A stretch of DNA of 55,337 bases from Mesorhizobium sp. (GCF_004963255.1 NZ_SUGA01000039.1:1-55337), one strand, 5' to 3'; positions 34,652 through 43,357 are shown, counted from the stretch's first letter. The notes: generated by a model not told the origin, from the sequence alone. Program-made: numbers and translations.

Positions 34652-36262
34652 GTGCCTGCAACTCTAACCACCCACTCCGCACGCGAAAAGACCCCGAGTC
34701 GAGTCCAGCTTGAGGGCCAGTCGGCATCTCTTAAATCTTGGGTCGCGGTCATCGGCTCGACGCTTGGAGCCTTCATGGCGGTACTCAATATCCAGATTGT
34801 CAATGCTTCGCTCGCCGACATTCAAGGCGCCATAGGCGCCGGTATCGACGATGGAGGCTGGATATCGACCGCCTATCTCGTCGCGGAAATTGTCGTCATT
34901 CCGCTCACCGGATGGCTGTCACGAGTCTGCTCGATCCGTATCTACCTGCTGGCCAACGCGATCTTGTTTCTTGCTTTTTCCGTCGCCTGTGCCTTCGCGC
35001 AAAACCTGCAGGAAATGATCGTCCTGCGAGCCTTTCAGGGCTTTTGCGGGGGCGTCCTGATCCCGGTTGCTTTCACCATCACCATAACTCTCCTGCCCAA
35101 GGCGAAGCAGCCAATCGGGTTCGCGCTGTTTGCGTTGTCGGCGACCTTTGCTCCGGCGATCGGACCGACGATCGGGGGCTATCTCACCGAGAACTGGGGT
35201 TGGCAGTACATCTTCTACGTCAATCTCGTTCCCGGCGCGCTTATGGTCGCCATGCTGTGGGGGGCCCTCGAAAGGACGCCAATGCAACTCTCGCTGCTGC
35301 GTCAGGGTGACTGGGCGGGGATCACCACAATGGCGATTGGGCTCGGGGCGTTGCAGACCGTGCTTGAGGAAGGAAACAAGGACGACTGGTTCGGCTCACC
35401 TTTCATCGTGCGGCTGTCGCTGATCGCCGCCGTCAGTCTTTCGCTCTTTCTGTGGATCGAGCTGAGAAGCAAAAGGCCCTTGCTCAACCTCAAGCTGCTC
35501 GCGCGTTGGAATTTCGGTTTCGCCGTTCTGGCCAGCTTCCTGCTGGGAATAGCGCTTTACGGCGCGGTGTTCATCCTCCCCGTCTACCTTGCCCGTATCC
35601 AGGGCTATAATGCCGAGCAGATCGGCATGGTGCTGGCCTGGACGGGTTTACCCCAATTGGTGCTGATCCCTCTGGTGCCCCGGCTGATGCAGCGTTTTGA
35701 CCTGCGCATGATCGTCGCCATCGGCTTTGCGCTGTTTGCGGCGAGCAACTTCATGAACATCGAGATGACGGCGACCTACGCGTCCGACCAGCTTTTCTGG
35801 CCGAACATCGTGAGGGCCTTTGGTCAGGCCCTCGTCATGGTGCCGCTTTCTGCTATCGCTACCGCCGGGATCGAGCAGGAGAATGCAGGCTCCGCCTCAG
35901 CGCTCTTCAACATGATCCGAAATCTCGGCGGCGCCGCCGGCATAGCCATGCTCCAGACGTTTCTGACGAAACGCGAGCAATTCCACTCGAACGTGCTGGT
36001 TCAGTCGGTGTCGCTGTTCGAGCAAAGCACCCGCGCGCGCATCGACCGTTTGACTGGATATTTCCTAGTCCATGGCATCAGCGATCGCGCCGCCGCGACC
36101 CACCAGGCCATCGTCGCCATCGCAAGAGTTGTGCAGAAGCAGGCCTATATCATGGCGTTCAGCGACACGTTCTACCTGCTTGGGGCAGCCCTGGTGGCAG
36201 CACTCGGCGCCAGCCTGATGCTTCGGAAACCGGGCAAGATCGAGGCTGGCGGCGGTCACTGA
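34652..36262 (+). CDS. DHA2 (EmrB-type) multidrug MFS exporter
   Basis: A drug:proton antiporter of about 536 aa with around 14 hydrophobic segments. Characteristic segments are MAVLNIQIVNASLADI in helix 1, GWISTAYLVAEIV, and the motif-C-like FAPAIGPTIGGYL. I chose the GTG at 34652 because AAGGAG lies 8 bp upstream; the frame is open upstream, but those residues are Ser/Pro-rich and lack family character. Together with the adaptor it forms an EmrAB-type pump; an outer-membrane partner is not in the window. Confidence 0.93.
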   Translation: MPATLTTHSAREKTPSRVQLEGQSASLKSWVAVIGSTLGAFMAVLNIQIVNASLADIQGAIGAGIDDGGWISTAYLVAEIVVIPLTGWLSRVCSIRIYLLANAILFLAFSVACAFAQNLQEMIVLRAFQGFCGGVLIPVAFTITITLLPKAKQPIGFALFALSATFAPAIGPTIGGYLTENWGWQYIFYVNLVPGALMVAMLWGALERTPMQLSLLRQGDWAGITTMAIGLGALQTVLEEGNKDDWFGSPFIVRLSLIAAVSLSLFLWIELRSKRPLLNLKLLARWNFGFAVLASFLLGIALYGAVFILPVYLARIQGYNAEQIGMVLAWTGLPQLVLIPLVPRLMQRFDLRMIVAIGFALFAASNFMNIEMTATYASDQLFWPNIVRAFGQALVMVPLSAIATAGIEQENAGSASALFNMIRNLGGAAGIAMLQTFLTKREQFHSNVLVQSVSLFEQSTRARIDRLTGYFLVHGISDRAAATHQAIVAIARVVQKQAYIMAFSDTFYLLGAALVAALGASLMLRKPGKIEAGGGH

Positions 36263-36318
36263 GATGTCGAAAACGGGTTGAGTGCCGACGACCCGGCGAC
36301 CGGAGGAGGATGAGAATC

Positions 36319-36885
36319 ATGCAACAAGGATTTGACTTCCAGACGGCGGAGAGCGCTTTCGATGCTGTGAATGCGGTCCGGGCCCTGGAAGAGGCGGTCA
36401 AGAATTGCGGCTTCGAACAGAGCCTGATCGTGCTGGTGAAGATGCGTGCCTCCCAGATCAACGGCTGTGCCTGGCGCATCCATTCGCACATACGCAACGC
36501 CCGCTTTCATGGCCAAACGGAAGAGCGGCTTCGCGTGCTCCACGCCTGGCGTGATCCGGCAATGCCATTCAGCGCGCGCGAACGCGCCGCGCTCGCCTGG
36601 ACGGAGGCTCTGACCGTGCTGTCCACGACGCACGTGACCGATGCCATCCACCAGCAAGCTCGGGAACAATTCGATCGCGACGAACTCGCCAAGCTGACCT
36701 TGCTCGTCGGCACGACCAATCTCTGGGATCGTCTCTCCATCGGCTTCCGATCGGTTCTCCATGCAGCCGGGGAGGCGTGTTCCGACGGCCGCTCAACGGG
36801 TTGCACATGCAGCGCCACGATCGTCCCTGTCGATGTGAGATACGCGCAGCGACGGCGAAAACAGCCCGCGTCAAGTCGTACATGA
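36319..36885 (+). CDS. AhpD-like carboxymuconolactone-decarboxylase-fold protein
   Basis: A 188-aa protein of the AhpD/CMD superfamily. The fold signature MRASQINGCAWRIHSHIRNAR (quoted as QINGCAWRIHSH) is present, but the second Cys of the usual CxxC is replaced by Arg, so the redox pair of AhpD alkylhydroperoxidases is broken. The Glu and His around it are kept, as is the C-terminal TNLWDRLSIGFRSV. The last 40 residues are Cys/Arg-rich and look non-homologous. The start at 36319 follows AGGAGG at 9 bp; the ATG at 36310 is too close to it. Confidence 0.82.
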   Translation: MQQGFDFQTAESAFDAVNAVRALEEAVKNCGFEQSLIVLVKMRASQINGCAWRIHSHIRNARFHGQTEERLRVLHAWRDPAMPFSARERAALAWTEALTVLSTTHVTDAIHQQAREQFDRDELAKLTLLVGTTNLWDRLSIGFRSVLHAAGEACSDGRSTGCTCSATIVPVDVRYAQRRRKQPASSRT

Positions 36886-36952
36886 AGATCGGCATGGACC
36901 GAATGAGCGATCATTGCCCAACTTTCTCTTCGAATGAAAAAGGAGACCAGCC

Positions 36953-37369
36953 ATGATTTCCAACCCCGAACTACGCCAGCGCGGGCTGGCTTATTTCGAG
37001 CGGCTGTTCGGAGCCGGAGCCCGCGAGGCTCTTGTGCGCGACATGGAAGACCTTTGTCCGGACTTCACGGACATGTCTATAGAATGGGCCATTGGCGGCA
37101 TCACCACCCGCCCCGGTCTCGATTACGTCACCCGTGAACTCGTGGTGATCGCTTCGTGCGTCACACTGGGGCACACCGTCACGCAATTGCGGGCGCATAC
37201 TCAAGCCGCGCTCAGGGCGGGCGCAACGCGCGAGGAGATCGTCGAAGCGATCCTGCAACTTACTTTCTACGCCGGAGGGGCCGCGGTTCGAAATGCGCTG
37301 GTCCACGTGAAGGACATACTCAATGGCGCCGTCGATGATGCGGATGAACCGCAAGCGCTTCGCCCTTAA
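36953..37369 (+). CDS. Carboxymuconolactone decarboxylase family protein
   Basis: A 138-aa protein of the gamma-carboxymuconolactone decarboxylase type. The core is YVTRELVVIASCVTLGHTVT plus LRAHTQAALRAGATREEIVEAI and FYAGGAAVRNAL. It has no CxxC, as in the decarboxylase branch. It lies 67 bp after the AhpD-like gene. No other gene of the protocatechuate pathway is near, so classical aromatic breakdown is not supported; a general electrophile or quinone detoxification role is as likely. Confidence 0.88.
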   Translation: MISNPELRQRGLAYFERLFGAGAREALVRDMEDLCPDFTDMSIEWAIGGITTRPGLDYVTRELVVIASCVTLGHTVTQLRAHTQAALRAGATREEIVEAILQLTFYAGGAAVRNALVHVKDILNGAVDDADEPQALRP

Positions 37370-37476
37370 GCGTTCGCTCCATGGAGGTAATCGGCACCAG
37401 CGCTGCGAGAGCGGCGCTGTTGTTTCTCCAACCTGCTGTGCCAGCAAATAGCGAAGAAGAAAGGAGGGAGATAAGA

Positions 37477-37804
37477 ATGCAATTCATAATCCTGACCCGC
37501 CGCCGAACCGAGGCTTTCCACGAGAGCGAATACACGCGAAGCGGGCTGAGGCGGAGGCGGAAGCAGTGCGCCGGCTATACATGGACGGCTTGGTCCGTCA
37601 GATCTGGCATTGCGGTGTCATCTGCGGCGCATGTCTTCTCACGGAAGCCCCCTCGAGCGTAGACGTGACCGCAGCCTTCAGCGGCTGCCTCTATTTGCGG
37701 CAGGGATGCACGAAGCGGTGGCGATCGCACCGTTGCGGCCATATCGGGGCTTCAGCCCAAAGGTTGACCTTGGCGGATCTGGCAGCCCGTTGCAGCAGGA
37801 TTGA
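37477..37804 (+). pseudogene. Frameshifted muconolactone-isomerase-like protein
   Basis: A broken paralogue of the gene at 29271-29564. Frame 1 gives MQFIILTRRRTEAFHESEYT. A second frame continues with AEAEAVRRLYMDGLVRQIW and GACLLTEAPSSVD. A third ends LPLFAAGMHEAVAIAPLRPY, RGFSPK. Each piece lines up with the intact copy, so two indels (near 37540 and 37690) disrupt the reading frame. A strong AAGGAGG precedes the start. The preceding genes are the two CMD-fold genes. Confidence 0.85.
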
Positions 37805-37878
37805 TTTGAAGATCAGGGCGATGTCAGAACGGCCGCCCAGCTTATCCGAGGATTAGGCAAGGGGACGCTGTCCTCGGC

Positions 37879-38805
37879 TTGCCTATCGAGATAGGCGTTG
37901 CTATTTTTCGAGAAGGCGCACGAACAGCTAAGGAGGTTGCCTATGTCACCGCGGGACGCCTGATCCGGCGATATCAAGACTTCTGCCTTTCAAAGGGCAT
38001 CAATTTCACACGTTTTGAATCCGTACAGCCGCACGACGAAACCACGCTTTTCTGCAGCGCTGGAATGCAGCAGTACAAATCGTTCTTCTCGGATCCCTCC
38101 TATATTGGAACCGTCGCCAACAGCCAGGCTTGCTTGCGCATGGGCGACCTCGACGAGATCGGAGACGGAACCCACTTTCTCCATTTCACCATGCTCGGCC
38201 TTTTCTCCTTCAGGGAGATGACCGTCGGCGAAGCAATAGATTTCTGGCTCGAGTTTCTGGAAACGCTCGGGCTGGTTCCAGATCACGTGACCATTCATCC
38301 GGACCGACTAACCGAATGGAGCCCGCTCTATCGCGGGCGCGTGCCGATTATCCCGGATTCGGAATGCACGTGGAGCGATGGCAGTATCAGTGGATACTGC
38401 ACGGAGTTCCACAAGGGTGCGGTCGAGATCGGAAACATCGTTAATCCGCTCGGGACCTGCATCGACGCCGGCTTCGGCCTTGAGCGCCTCGACGTGATCG
38501 TCAACGGCATCCCGGCAGACAACGCACTCACCACGTTGCGCGATACAGCTATGAAAGTGATTGAAAGCGGATATCGACCTGGCAACAAGGAGCAGGGATA
38601 CGTTCTGCGAAAGCTGCTTCGCCGCATTTGCGTAATGGGCGGCATCCTGGATCACCCTTTCTTTGAGGAAGAGGTCGAACGCCAGAAGCGGCTGCGCGCC
38701 AAATACGTGCGGCTTCGCGACCGGTATGCCGACAAGAGTCCGGAATGGTGGTTCGACACGCACGGTATCGATGTCGCAGAAATGCGCCAATTGGATCGCG
38801 GGTGA
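37879..38805 (+). CDS. Free-standing alanyl-tRNA synthetase-like catalytic domain
   Basis: A 308-aa homologue of the class II catalytic core of AlaRS plus the start of its tRNA-recognition helices. Seen in order: FCSAGMQQYKSFF, the ATP-site Arg in SQACLRMGD, FTMLGLFSFREM, the Ala-pocket-like DGSISGYCTEF, and motif 3 IDAGFGLERLDVIV, then GYVLRKLLRRI. The editing and C-Ala domains are absent (full AlaRS is about 880 aa). The only in-frame start is TTG 37879. A perfect AAGGAGG with an ATG at 37943 lies out of frame and meets a stop after six codons, so a single-base loss near 37955 may have broken the real start. The function could be amino-acid activation in a biosynthetic step, as with other tRNA-synthetase paralogues (inference). 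Confidence 0.75.
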   Translation: MPIEIGVAIFREGARTAKEVAYVTAGRLIRRYQDFCLSKGINFTRFESVQPHDETTLFCSAGMQQYKSFFSDPSYIGTVANSQACLRMGDLDEIGDGTHFLHFTMLGLFSFREMTVGEAIDFWLEFLETLGLVPDHVTIHPDRLTEWSPLYRGRVPIIPDSECTWSDGSISGYCTEFHKGAVEIGNIVNPLGTCIDAGFGLERLDVIVNGIPADNALTTLRDTAMKVIESGYRPGNKEQGYVLRKLLRRICVMGGILDHPFFEEEVERQKRLRAKYVRLRDRYADKSPEWWFDTHGIDVAEMRQLDRG

Positions 38806-39045
38806 AAAATTGAAAAGAGGCTGCGCGATGATCTACCTTTTGACCCCAAAGGCCACCTTGCCGAGGGGCCGACTCCCAATGGCGTCAAAAACGAATGTGG
38901 GGAACGATGGTAGCGGTAGACCGCCACATCGCGAGCCCCACTATCGAGGACGCACTTTTCTGGTATCGGCGACGCTCAGCGTAGAGTGTAAAGGTCGCCG
39001 AAGATCGCTCGCAATTAGTGTCGTTTGGCCCGCAGTCTCGCTTGG
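38806..39045. other. No gene recognised
   Basis: 240 bp after the AlaRS-like gene. A 73-codon frame beginning ATG 38828 has a weak AGAGG upstream but no family resemblance and an unusual composition. I see no terminator. Confidence 0.3.
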
Positions 39046-39460
39046 TTAACTGACCTCACGGCGTGCTCGAATTTTAACCCATCGACAGCCGCCTTCATGA
39101 AGCCCTGGGCTTCGTTTGGCAGGCGCCTTAAGGGTAGGCGCAAGTTGTGTTTTGCGTCCGAGCCCCGCCGCCTTCGCGAGGGTGGATCTCTGCGCCGTGT
39201 AGTTCGGCGCAACCATTGGTTAATCTGGCTTCATCTCCACTTTTCGCGGTGTTCGTTTGGCGTGAGCCCGTAGTGTAGCCCGAGATGACGTTTCAGCGAT
39301 TTGAATTTCTTCCCGTCTTCCAGGCAGATGATGTAGTCCGGTGTTACGGACCTTTCTGGATAGCGGCGGGAACCTGTTTTGGTGGCTCAACGCTATTCGG
39401 CTTACCAAGTCCTGACAGCGATCCAACGACTAGTCCAAGCATCCCACTAGCTAGTCGCAT
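39046..39460 (-). pseudogene. Ros/MucR-type zinc-finger regulator remnant
   Basis: Decayed gene of the Ros/MucR family, regulators of exopolysaccharide and symbiosis genes in rhizobia. On the minus strand the conserved core reads SVTPDYIICLEDGKKFKSLK, then RHLGLHYGLTPNEHREKW, after which TGA stops the frame. In another frame the family continues with KPD, a stop in place of Tyr, then PMVAPNYTAQRSTLAKAAGLG. Upstream, EPPKQVPAAIQK lies in yet another frame. At least two frameshifts and one nonsense change are needed to explain it. The Cys and the His pair of the zinc finger are still visible in the core. Confidence 0.8.
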
Positions 39461-39869
39461 GTTGGTCTCAGTCGCCGAGACATTCGGGACCCGATTCGGA
39501 CGGGAAGTCGATGTTCCTGACCCAACGAAAGACCTTGCCGCTGGGCCGCTGGATGCGAAACTCGTGCACCACGGCCTCTCCCTACGAGCTTGCTCGAGGT
39601 GAGCTAAGGCGCATCGCGATCATCGGGCAGGATCAACCCGGCCCAGTGCTGCAGTCCGAGTAACAAATGGCTCGTGCCGACCCGATCACCACATGCGGCG
39701 TCGCTCTCCCCAGCCGTCCACCCGAAGCGGACCAACTGTTTTCGGCCCCATTTCAGACATTCAGCCCGATCATTCAGCCGATGACCACTTTTGCAGCTCC
39801 AAACAGGACGCCGACCACCTCATCATTTAGCAATGCCCTGGCGGACTAAGCGTCTTTGATCGCAACGTT
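39461..39869. other. No gene recognised
   Basis: About 400 bp inside a decayed zone. Short open frames on both strands carry no family signal. The segment 39480-39660 has coding-like composition but I could not assign it. Confidence 0.3.
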
Positions 39870-40142
39870 TTGGCGGATCTCAACGTATTCAGGATGATCG
39901 TTCGGCGGCGAAATATGAGCCAGGCGGCAATCGAACTTGGCCTCACCACCTCGGCTCTCAGCCATCGGCTTCGCAAGCTTGAAGCACAACTGGGCGTGCG
40001 ACTGTTGAACCGCACAAGCCGGTCCATCACGCCAAGCGACGCCGGTGCTGCGCTTGCCGCTCCCCTGGAGACAAGCTTCGACGGAATTGCCGATGCGCTC
40101 GCTGAGCTTCAGGCCTATTGTGAACAGCCGGTCTCGGCCCAT
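39870..40142 (+). pseudogene. 5' fragment of a LysR-type regulator
   Basis: A LysR N-terminus: DLNVFRMIVRRRNMSQAAIEL, read here as DLNVFRMIVRRRNM plus SQAAIELGLTTSALSHRLRK, then LGVRLLNRTSRSITPSDAGA. The start would be TTG 39870. Homology stops near 40142 (LAELQAYCEQPV) and the frame runs into unrelated residues before ending at 40277. Only about 90 of some 300 residues remain, so it is a truncated relic. Confidence 0.75.
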
Positions 40143-40163
40143 TTCGTCACTGAACGAAGTGAC

Positions 40164-40460
40164 TCACACTGGTGGCACATTTTTGCGTGTCGCCTCGCGA
40201 CCGAGATCAACGGTCGCAGGCCCTGGTGGAATGAATGCCGGGATTCCTTCGCTCTTTGCTGCCGGAAGCCCAACTGACGCCGTGTAGAAGCGTTGGAGCA
40301 GGCTCAGAATGACCATCGGGACTACCGAGATAAATAGCGCCGCCGAGAAGATAAGTTCATAATTTACATCGAACTGCCCTGCGAATTGCGCAATTGCGAC
40401 TGCTGCTACTTCAAATTGTGGAGCCTGCGCGATCAAAAGCCACCATCCTTGATGGGCCAC
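40164..40460 (-). pseudogene. 3' fragment of a MalG-type ABC permease
   Basis: The last transmembrane portion of a sugar-type ABC permease on the minus strand: AVAIAQFAGQFDVNYELIFS, then AALFISVVPMVILSLLQRFY. The C-terminal tail after this (GIPAFIPPGPATVDLG) is not typical. No upstream permease sequence is present, so this is a leftover of a rearranged transporter gene abutting the LysR fragment. Confidence 0.65.
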
Positions 40461-40559
40461 GCTAGGCCGAAGCCGTTGTCGAATGCCAGCGCTCGATCAT
40501 CCGCGTTCGCCATTTCAGTCTCTACAACTATCAACTGTTTGCCGCCGTCACCAGCAGAC

Positions 40560-40725
40560 TCTCCTCGCGCAGTCGATCGCACGGCTGCGCTCATTCATTG
40601 GCGGGCCCGCGCTACAGAGCGCCGGGATCTGTGCCGCACCGACCCCGCCACATCGGTGATGTGCTGGATCGCGACCTGATCACTGTCTGGAGAAGAGGCG
40701 TTGCAATCAACTGTGCGCACTCATA
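40560..40725 (+). pseudogene. Possible DUF1127 remnant
   Basis: On the plus strand one frame reads ALIHWRARATERRDLCRTDP and the next continues RHIGDVLDRDLITVW. Together they recall the Arg-rich DUF1127 pattern (WRxRxxxRRxLxxLxxxxLxDIGLxRxxI). A single frameshift near 40655 would join them. The match is short and could be chance. Confidence 0.35.
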
Positions 40726-40800
40726 ATCAGTGAAGCGTGCCAATCCCGAAAAATTCACCCTATAACGGAGGCTCGGCCAACCGCTGGAAGTGGGACATTG

Positions 40801-41337
40801 TCAGCCCCCATGAGCAATGTAGCGGCCGGCAAACCAAATCAAAGGGACCGAGAAAATGGCGCTTGCGAGTGTCGCGATGGCTGTCTCGACCGGGCCAAAC
40901 TGGGCGACCATCAGCAACACGGAAATCATATTGATCAGCGCACGCAAGTTGTTGCCTATGCCCAGACACGCTCGTCGCTTCAGAAGTTCTCCAGGATCCG
41001 TGTTCCTCGGGTCGCCTACCCAGTTGTAAATCGGCTGATTGATTATTTTGGAGGCCGCCGAACCGACAAGCCATGCGATTAGTCCTGCGGCGAACCAGCC
41101 GTGGTTGATGCCAAAGAGATAGAAGTACAGCACCGCTCCAACAATCGGCAGGGTGCCAACAGTCACCAAGAGCGGCTCCGTAATCGCGCTTCGGATCAGG
41201 CGCGTAAGCCAGATTTTGAACTCGGGGGCGCTCATCTGGTTCATCAGCGGCCGAACGACGCGAGCGATGAAAACCAGCGCACCGGCGCTTAGGGCGTTGA
41301 CGGTCAGGATGATTACTTCTGCTGCGGTCTCGTTCAT
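40801..41337 (-). CDS. DUF1772 (anthrone oxygenase-like) membrane protein
   Basis: A 178-aa membrane protein with four predicted helices, among them VIILTVNALSAGALVFIARV and LLVTVGTLPIVGAVLYFYLF. The loop NQPIYNWVGDPRN between helices 2 and 3, together with the later NNLRALINMISVLLM, matches DUF1772, a family that includes fungal anthrone oxygenases. It lies 99 bp downstream of the epimerase gene on the same strand and probably shares its operator-controlled promoter. A lone half-site GGTCT occurs in the gap at 41360. Confidence 0.7.
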   Translation of the reverse strand: MNETAAEVIILTVNALSAGALVFIARVVRPLMNQMSAPEFKIWLTRLIRSAITEPLLVTVGTLPIVGAVLYFYLFGINHGWFAAGLIAWLVGSAASKIINQPIYNWVGDPRNTDPGELLKRRACLGIGNNLRALINMISVLLMVAQFGPVETAIATLASAIFSVPLIWFAGRYIAHGG

Positions 41338-41436
41338 CGCCGAACTCCGATCTAAAGGCGGTCTGGTATATTCCCGCTTGAGGTGCCTAGCTGAAGGTCC
41401 CTACTGCGCGGAGACCACGGCAGCGCGCTCGTTCTC

Positions 41437-42357
41437 CTAGCCTTTCAGGGCAGCCTCGACCGCAGCAGGGAGTCCTTCGGCTACGCTGGGGGTAGCCGGT
41501 ATCCAACCAGTGGCAGCCTTGAGCTTGCCATTGCTGACTCTTGTTGATCGGATCAGGGCTTCGCCAACAATACCCATCAATCGAGCTGTCCATGCAGGAA
41601 GCATGCGCGGGGGCTTCACCCGCAATGTTTTCGCGACTACCGCGAAAAACTCGTCCCGCGTGACGGGGTGGTCATCTGACACATTGTATGCGCCCGACGG
41701 TGCTTCCAGGGAGGCAACGACTGCACGGGCGGCATCATCATGTGAAATCGACGAGATATAGCTGTCGCGAGCACCAGGCAGCGGCGCCCATCCCGCGCGG
41801 ACTGAACGTGCCATCATCTTCGTCTGGTCGGCATCCGGGCCGTAGAACGCAGCAAAACGCAAAGCAACGCCTCGACCGGCTCCGGCTGCGAAGTTCGCGA
41901 CGGACGCCTCGGCATCGAGCACACTTCTGGCATTAGCTGGTGGCTGTAACGGAACCGATTCGTCTATCCAACTGGCACCTGATGATGGATATGCAAGTGC
42001 GACCGATTCCTGGATCAGCACGTTGACACCGGCAGCGGCAGCGGCATCCGCGACAGTGCGAGAGCCGACACTTCGAATGCGGTCATTCTGTTTCCATCCA
42101 GAGCGAAACATCATTGAAAACATGGAAGATGGAATGTGCGTGGCGAGATTAATGACGACGTCATGTCCTCCGAAAGTGGTCGTGAGCTGGTCGATGTCGA
42201 ACAGGCTCGCATTGATTGCCTGGACTTCGGCAGGCAATAGCTGTCGTCGCCTAGAATGCGATCTAACTACAGCAGTGACTTGGTGTCCTGTCGCGAGCAG
42301 AAGGGGAACCGTGCGTCGGCCGATCACTCCCGTCGCTCCAGTGACTGCGATTCGCAT
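41437..42357 (-). CDS. NAD(P)-dependent epimerase/dehydratase-type SDR
   Basis: An extended short-chain dehydrogenase of 306 aa. The cofactor site is MRIAVTGATGVIGRRTVPLL, then VVINLATHIP. The usual Tyr-x-x-x-Lys is not evident; VALAYPSSGASW occupies the expected region, so it may belong to the atypical NmrA-like or nucleoside-sugar-epimerase-like groups. The C-terminal NVSDDHPVTRDEFFAVVAKTL is typical of extended SDRs. The ATG at 42357 has AGGAGG upstream. Its promoter at 42451-42478 carries the paired TetR-type operators. Confidence 0.85.
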   Translation of the reverse strand: MRIAVTGATGVIGRRTVPLLLATGHQVTAVVRSHSRRRQLLPAEVQAINASLFDIDQLTTTFGGHDVVINLATHIPSSMFSMMFRSGWKQNDRIRSVGSRTVADAAAAAGVNVLIQESVALAYPSSGASWIDESVPLQPPANARSVLDAEASVANFAAGAGRGVALRFAAFYGPDADQTKMMARSVRAGWAPLPGARDSYISSISHDDAARAVVASLEAPSGAYNVSDDHPVTRDEFFAVVAKTLRVKPPRMLPAWTARLMGIVGEALIRSTRVSNGKLKAATGWIPATPSVAEGLPAAVEAALKG

Positions 42358-42438
42358 ACTGCCTCCTGAGCTTAGGGCAAAGCCGCGGCCATTCCGCCCG
42401 CGAGCCATCCCTCATATGCTTCACGGCATACGAATTTC

Positions 42439-42478
42439 AAACCGATGGTCTATATAGGAGACCGTTGGTCTTGTTCAA
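42439..42478 (-). promoter_or_regulatory. Epimerase promoter with paired TetR-type operators
   Basis: Read on the minus strand, TTGAAC (42478-42473) and TATATA (42456-42451) are 16 bp apart and form a good sigma-70 promoter. The operator AGACCGTTGGTCT (42459-42471) fills the spacer. A second copy, AAACCGATGGTCT (42439-42451), starts exactly 20 bp away. A repressor bound here would directly block RNA polymerase. Confidence 0.8.
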
Positions 42479-42585
42479 CGTCTAGAGGCTGGTTTTCTGG
42501 TCGAGCTACAGGCGCCAAGGTGCAGAGCGGGGGGCACTCGGACTGGAATGACAACAGCCGATCAGCCGGGCGGTGTCTGAGCCGA

Positions 42586-43326
42586 TTAAAGCCAGCGAAA
42601 AGCTCGCTTTAGCTCCTCGGCTCCGTCCTGATAGTAACAACGGCCGTGAGCGAGCAGGATACGTTCGGGCTGCCACTGGATCATTCGGTCGATAGCCGCC
42701 CGGTTGTAGCATCGGTTTGTCTGGAAGTGTTTGCGTAGCTCCCAGGGTAACATGCCATCAGGCTCATTCGAGCCCGCCGCCCATGTCACGAAGCGATAGA
42801 TGACTGACCTAAACCGTTTCAGATCGAGATTCTCTATCGCATCGGTGAGTATCAAAGTGCGGCTTTTCCTGTGAAAGAAGTCCACCTCCGTGAGGGGACC
42901 ACCCGAAATTCGCTGCTGTTTGAATGATCCTTGCCACTCCGGCGGTGGTTCTGTGTCTGACAAAAGCTCATGCTTGGGCAGCCTTGTCGATGAATTTGCA
43001 CTCATTCCTGGAGCGGCCCATACGCGAGCCTGGCCGAACTCATGCGACCAAGCTGAAATCCACGTGTAATGGAGGTTGTTTGGCGCCACCAGATGCGTGA
43101 CGGCGCCAAGTTCCCTGACCTGGGCAATCAATCGCGGCGCCGCGGCGATTGGTGAATGGACCCAGAGCCCTCCATCTGGGAGCCTCACGACGATCATCCT
43201 AGTCGGAAACGGCAGGCGTAGAATGCCCAGATGCATGCGAATCTCACCGCCATCCGCCACCCAGACATCCGGCGCGATCGGCTTCAGAACGAACAGCGGC
43301 TCATAGAGGCGGTATCCGGGTCTCAT
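42586..43326 (-). CDS. DUF4336 domain protein
   Basis: A 246-aa protein that matches DUF4336, distantly related to metallo-beta-lactamase-fold proteins. Supporting segments are LPFPTRMIVVRLPDGGLWVH near the start, VTHLVAPNNLHYTWISAW, and the end ERILLAHGRCYYQDGAEELK. The canonical HxHxDH of that fold is missing, so hydrolase activity is uncertain. The ATG at 43326 follows GGGAGG; an in-frame upstream ATG at 43374 is inside the operator region and unlikely. It is monocistronic and preceded by a paired operator. Confidence 0.85.
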   Translation of the reverse strand: MRPGYRLYEPLFVLKPIAPDVWVADGGEIRMHLGILRLPFPTRMIVVRLPDGGLWVHSPIAAAPRLIAQVRELGAVTHLVAPNNLHYTWISAWSHEFGQARVWAAPGMSANSSTRLPKHELLSDTEPPPEWQGSFKQQRISGGPLTEVDFFHRKSRTLILTDAIENLDLKRFRSVIYRFVTWAAGSNEPDGMLPWELRKHFQTNRCYNRAAIDRMIQWQPERILLAHGRCYYQDGAEELKRAFRWL

Positions 43327-43357
43327 TGCCACCTCCCAGGAGAGCGCATTTAATTTC

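Noticed and set aside
36953..37369. Part of a protocatechuate/beta-ketoadipate pathway
   Set aside because: No other pathway gene is present; CMD-fold proteins have many other roles.
38828..39049. Small gene after the AlaRS-like domain
   Set aside because: Weak ribosome site, no family resemblance and biased composition.
41352..41364. Additional TetR operator upstream of the DUF1772 gene
   Set aside because: Only the half GGTCT is present; the left half does not match and there is no partner 20 bp away.
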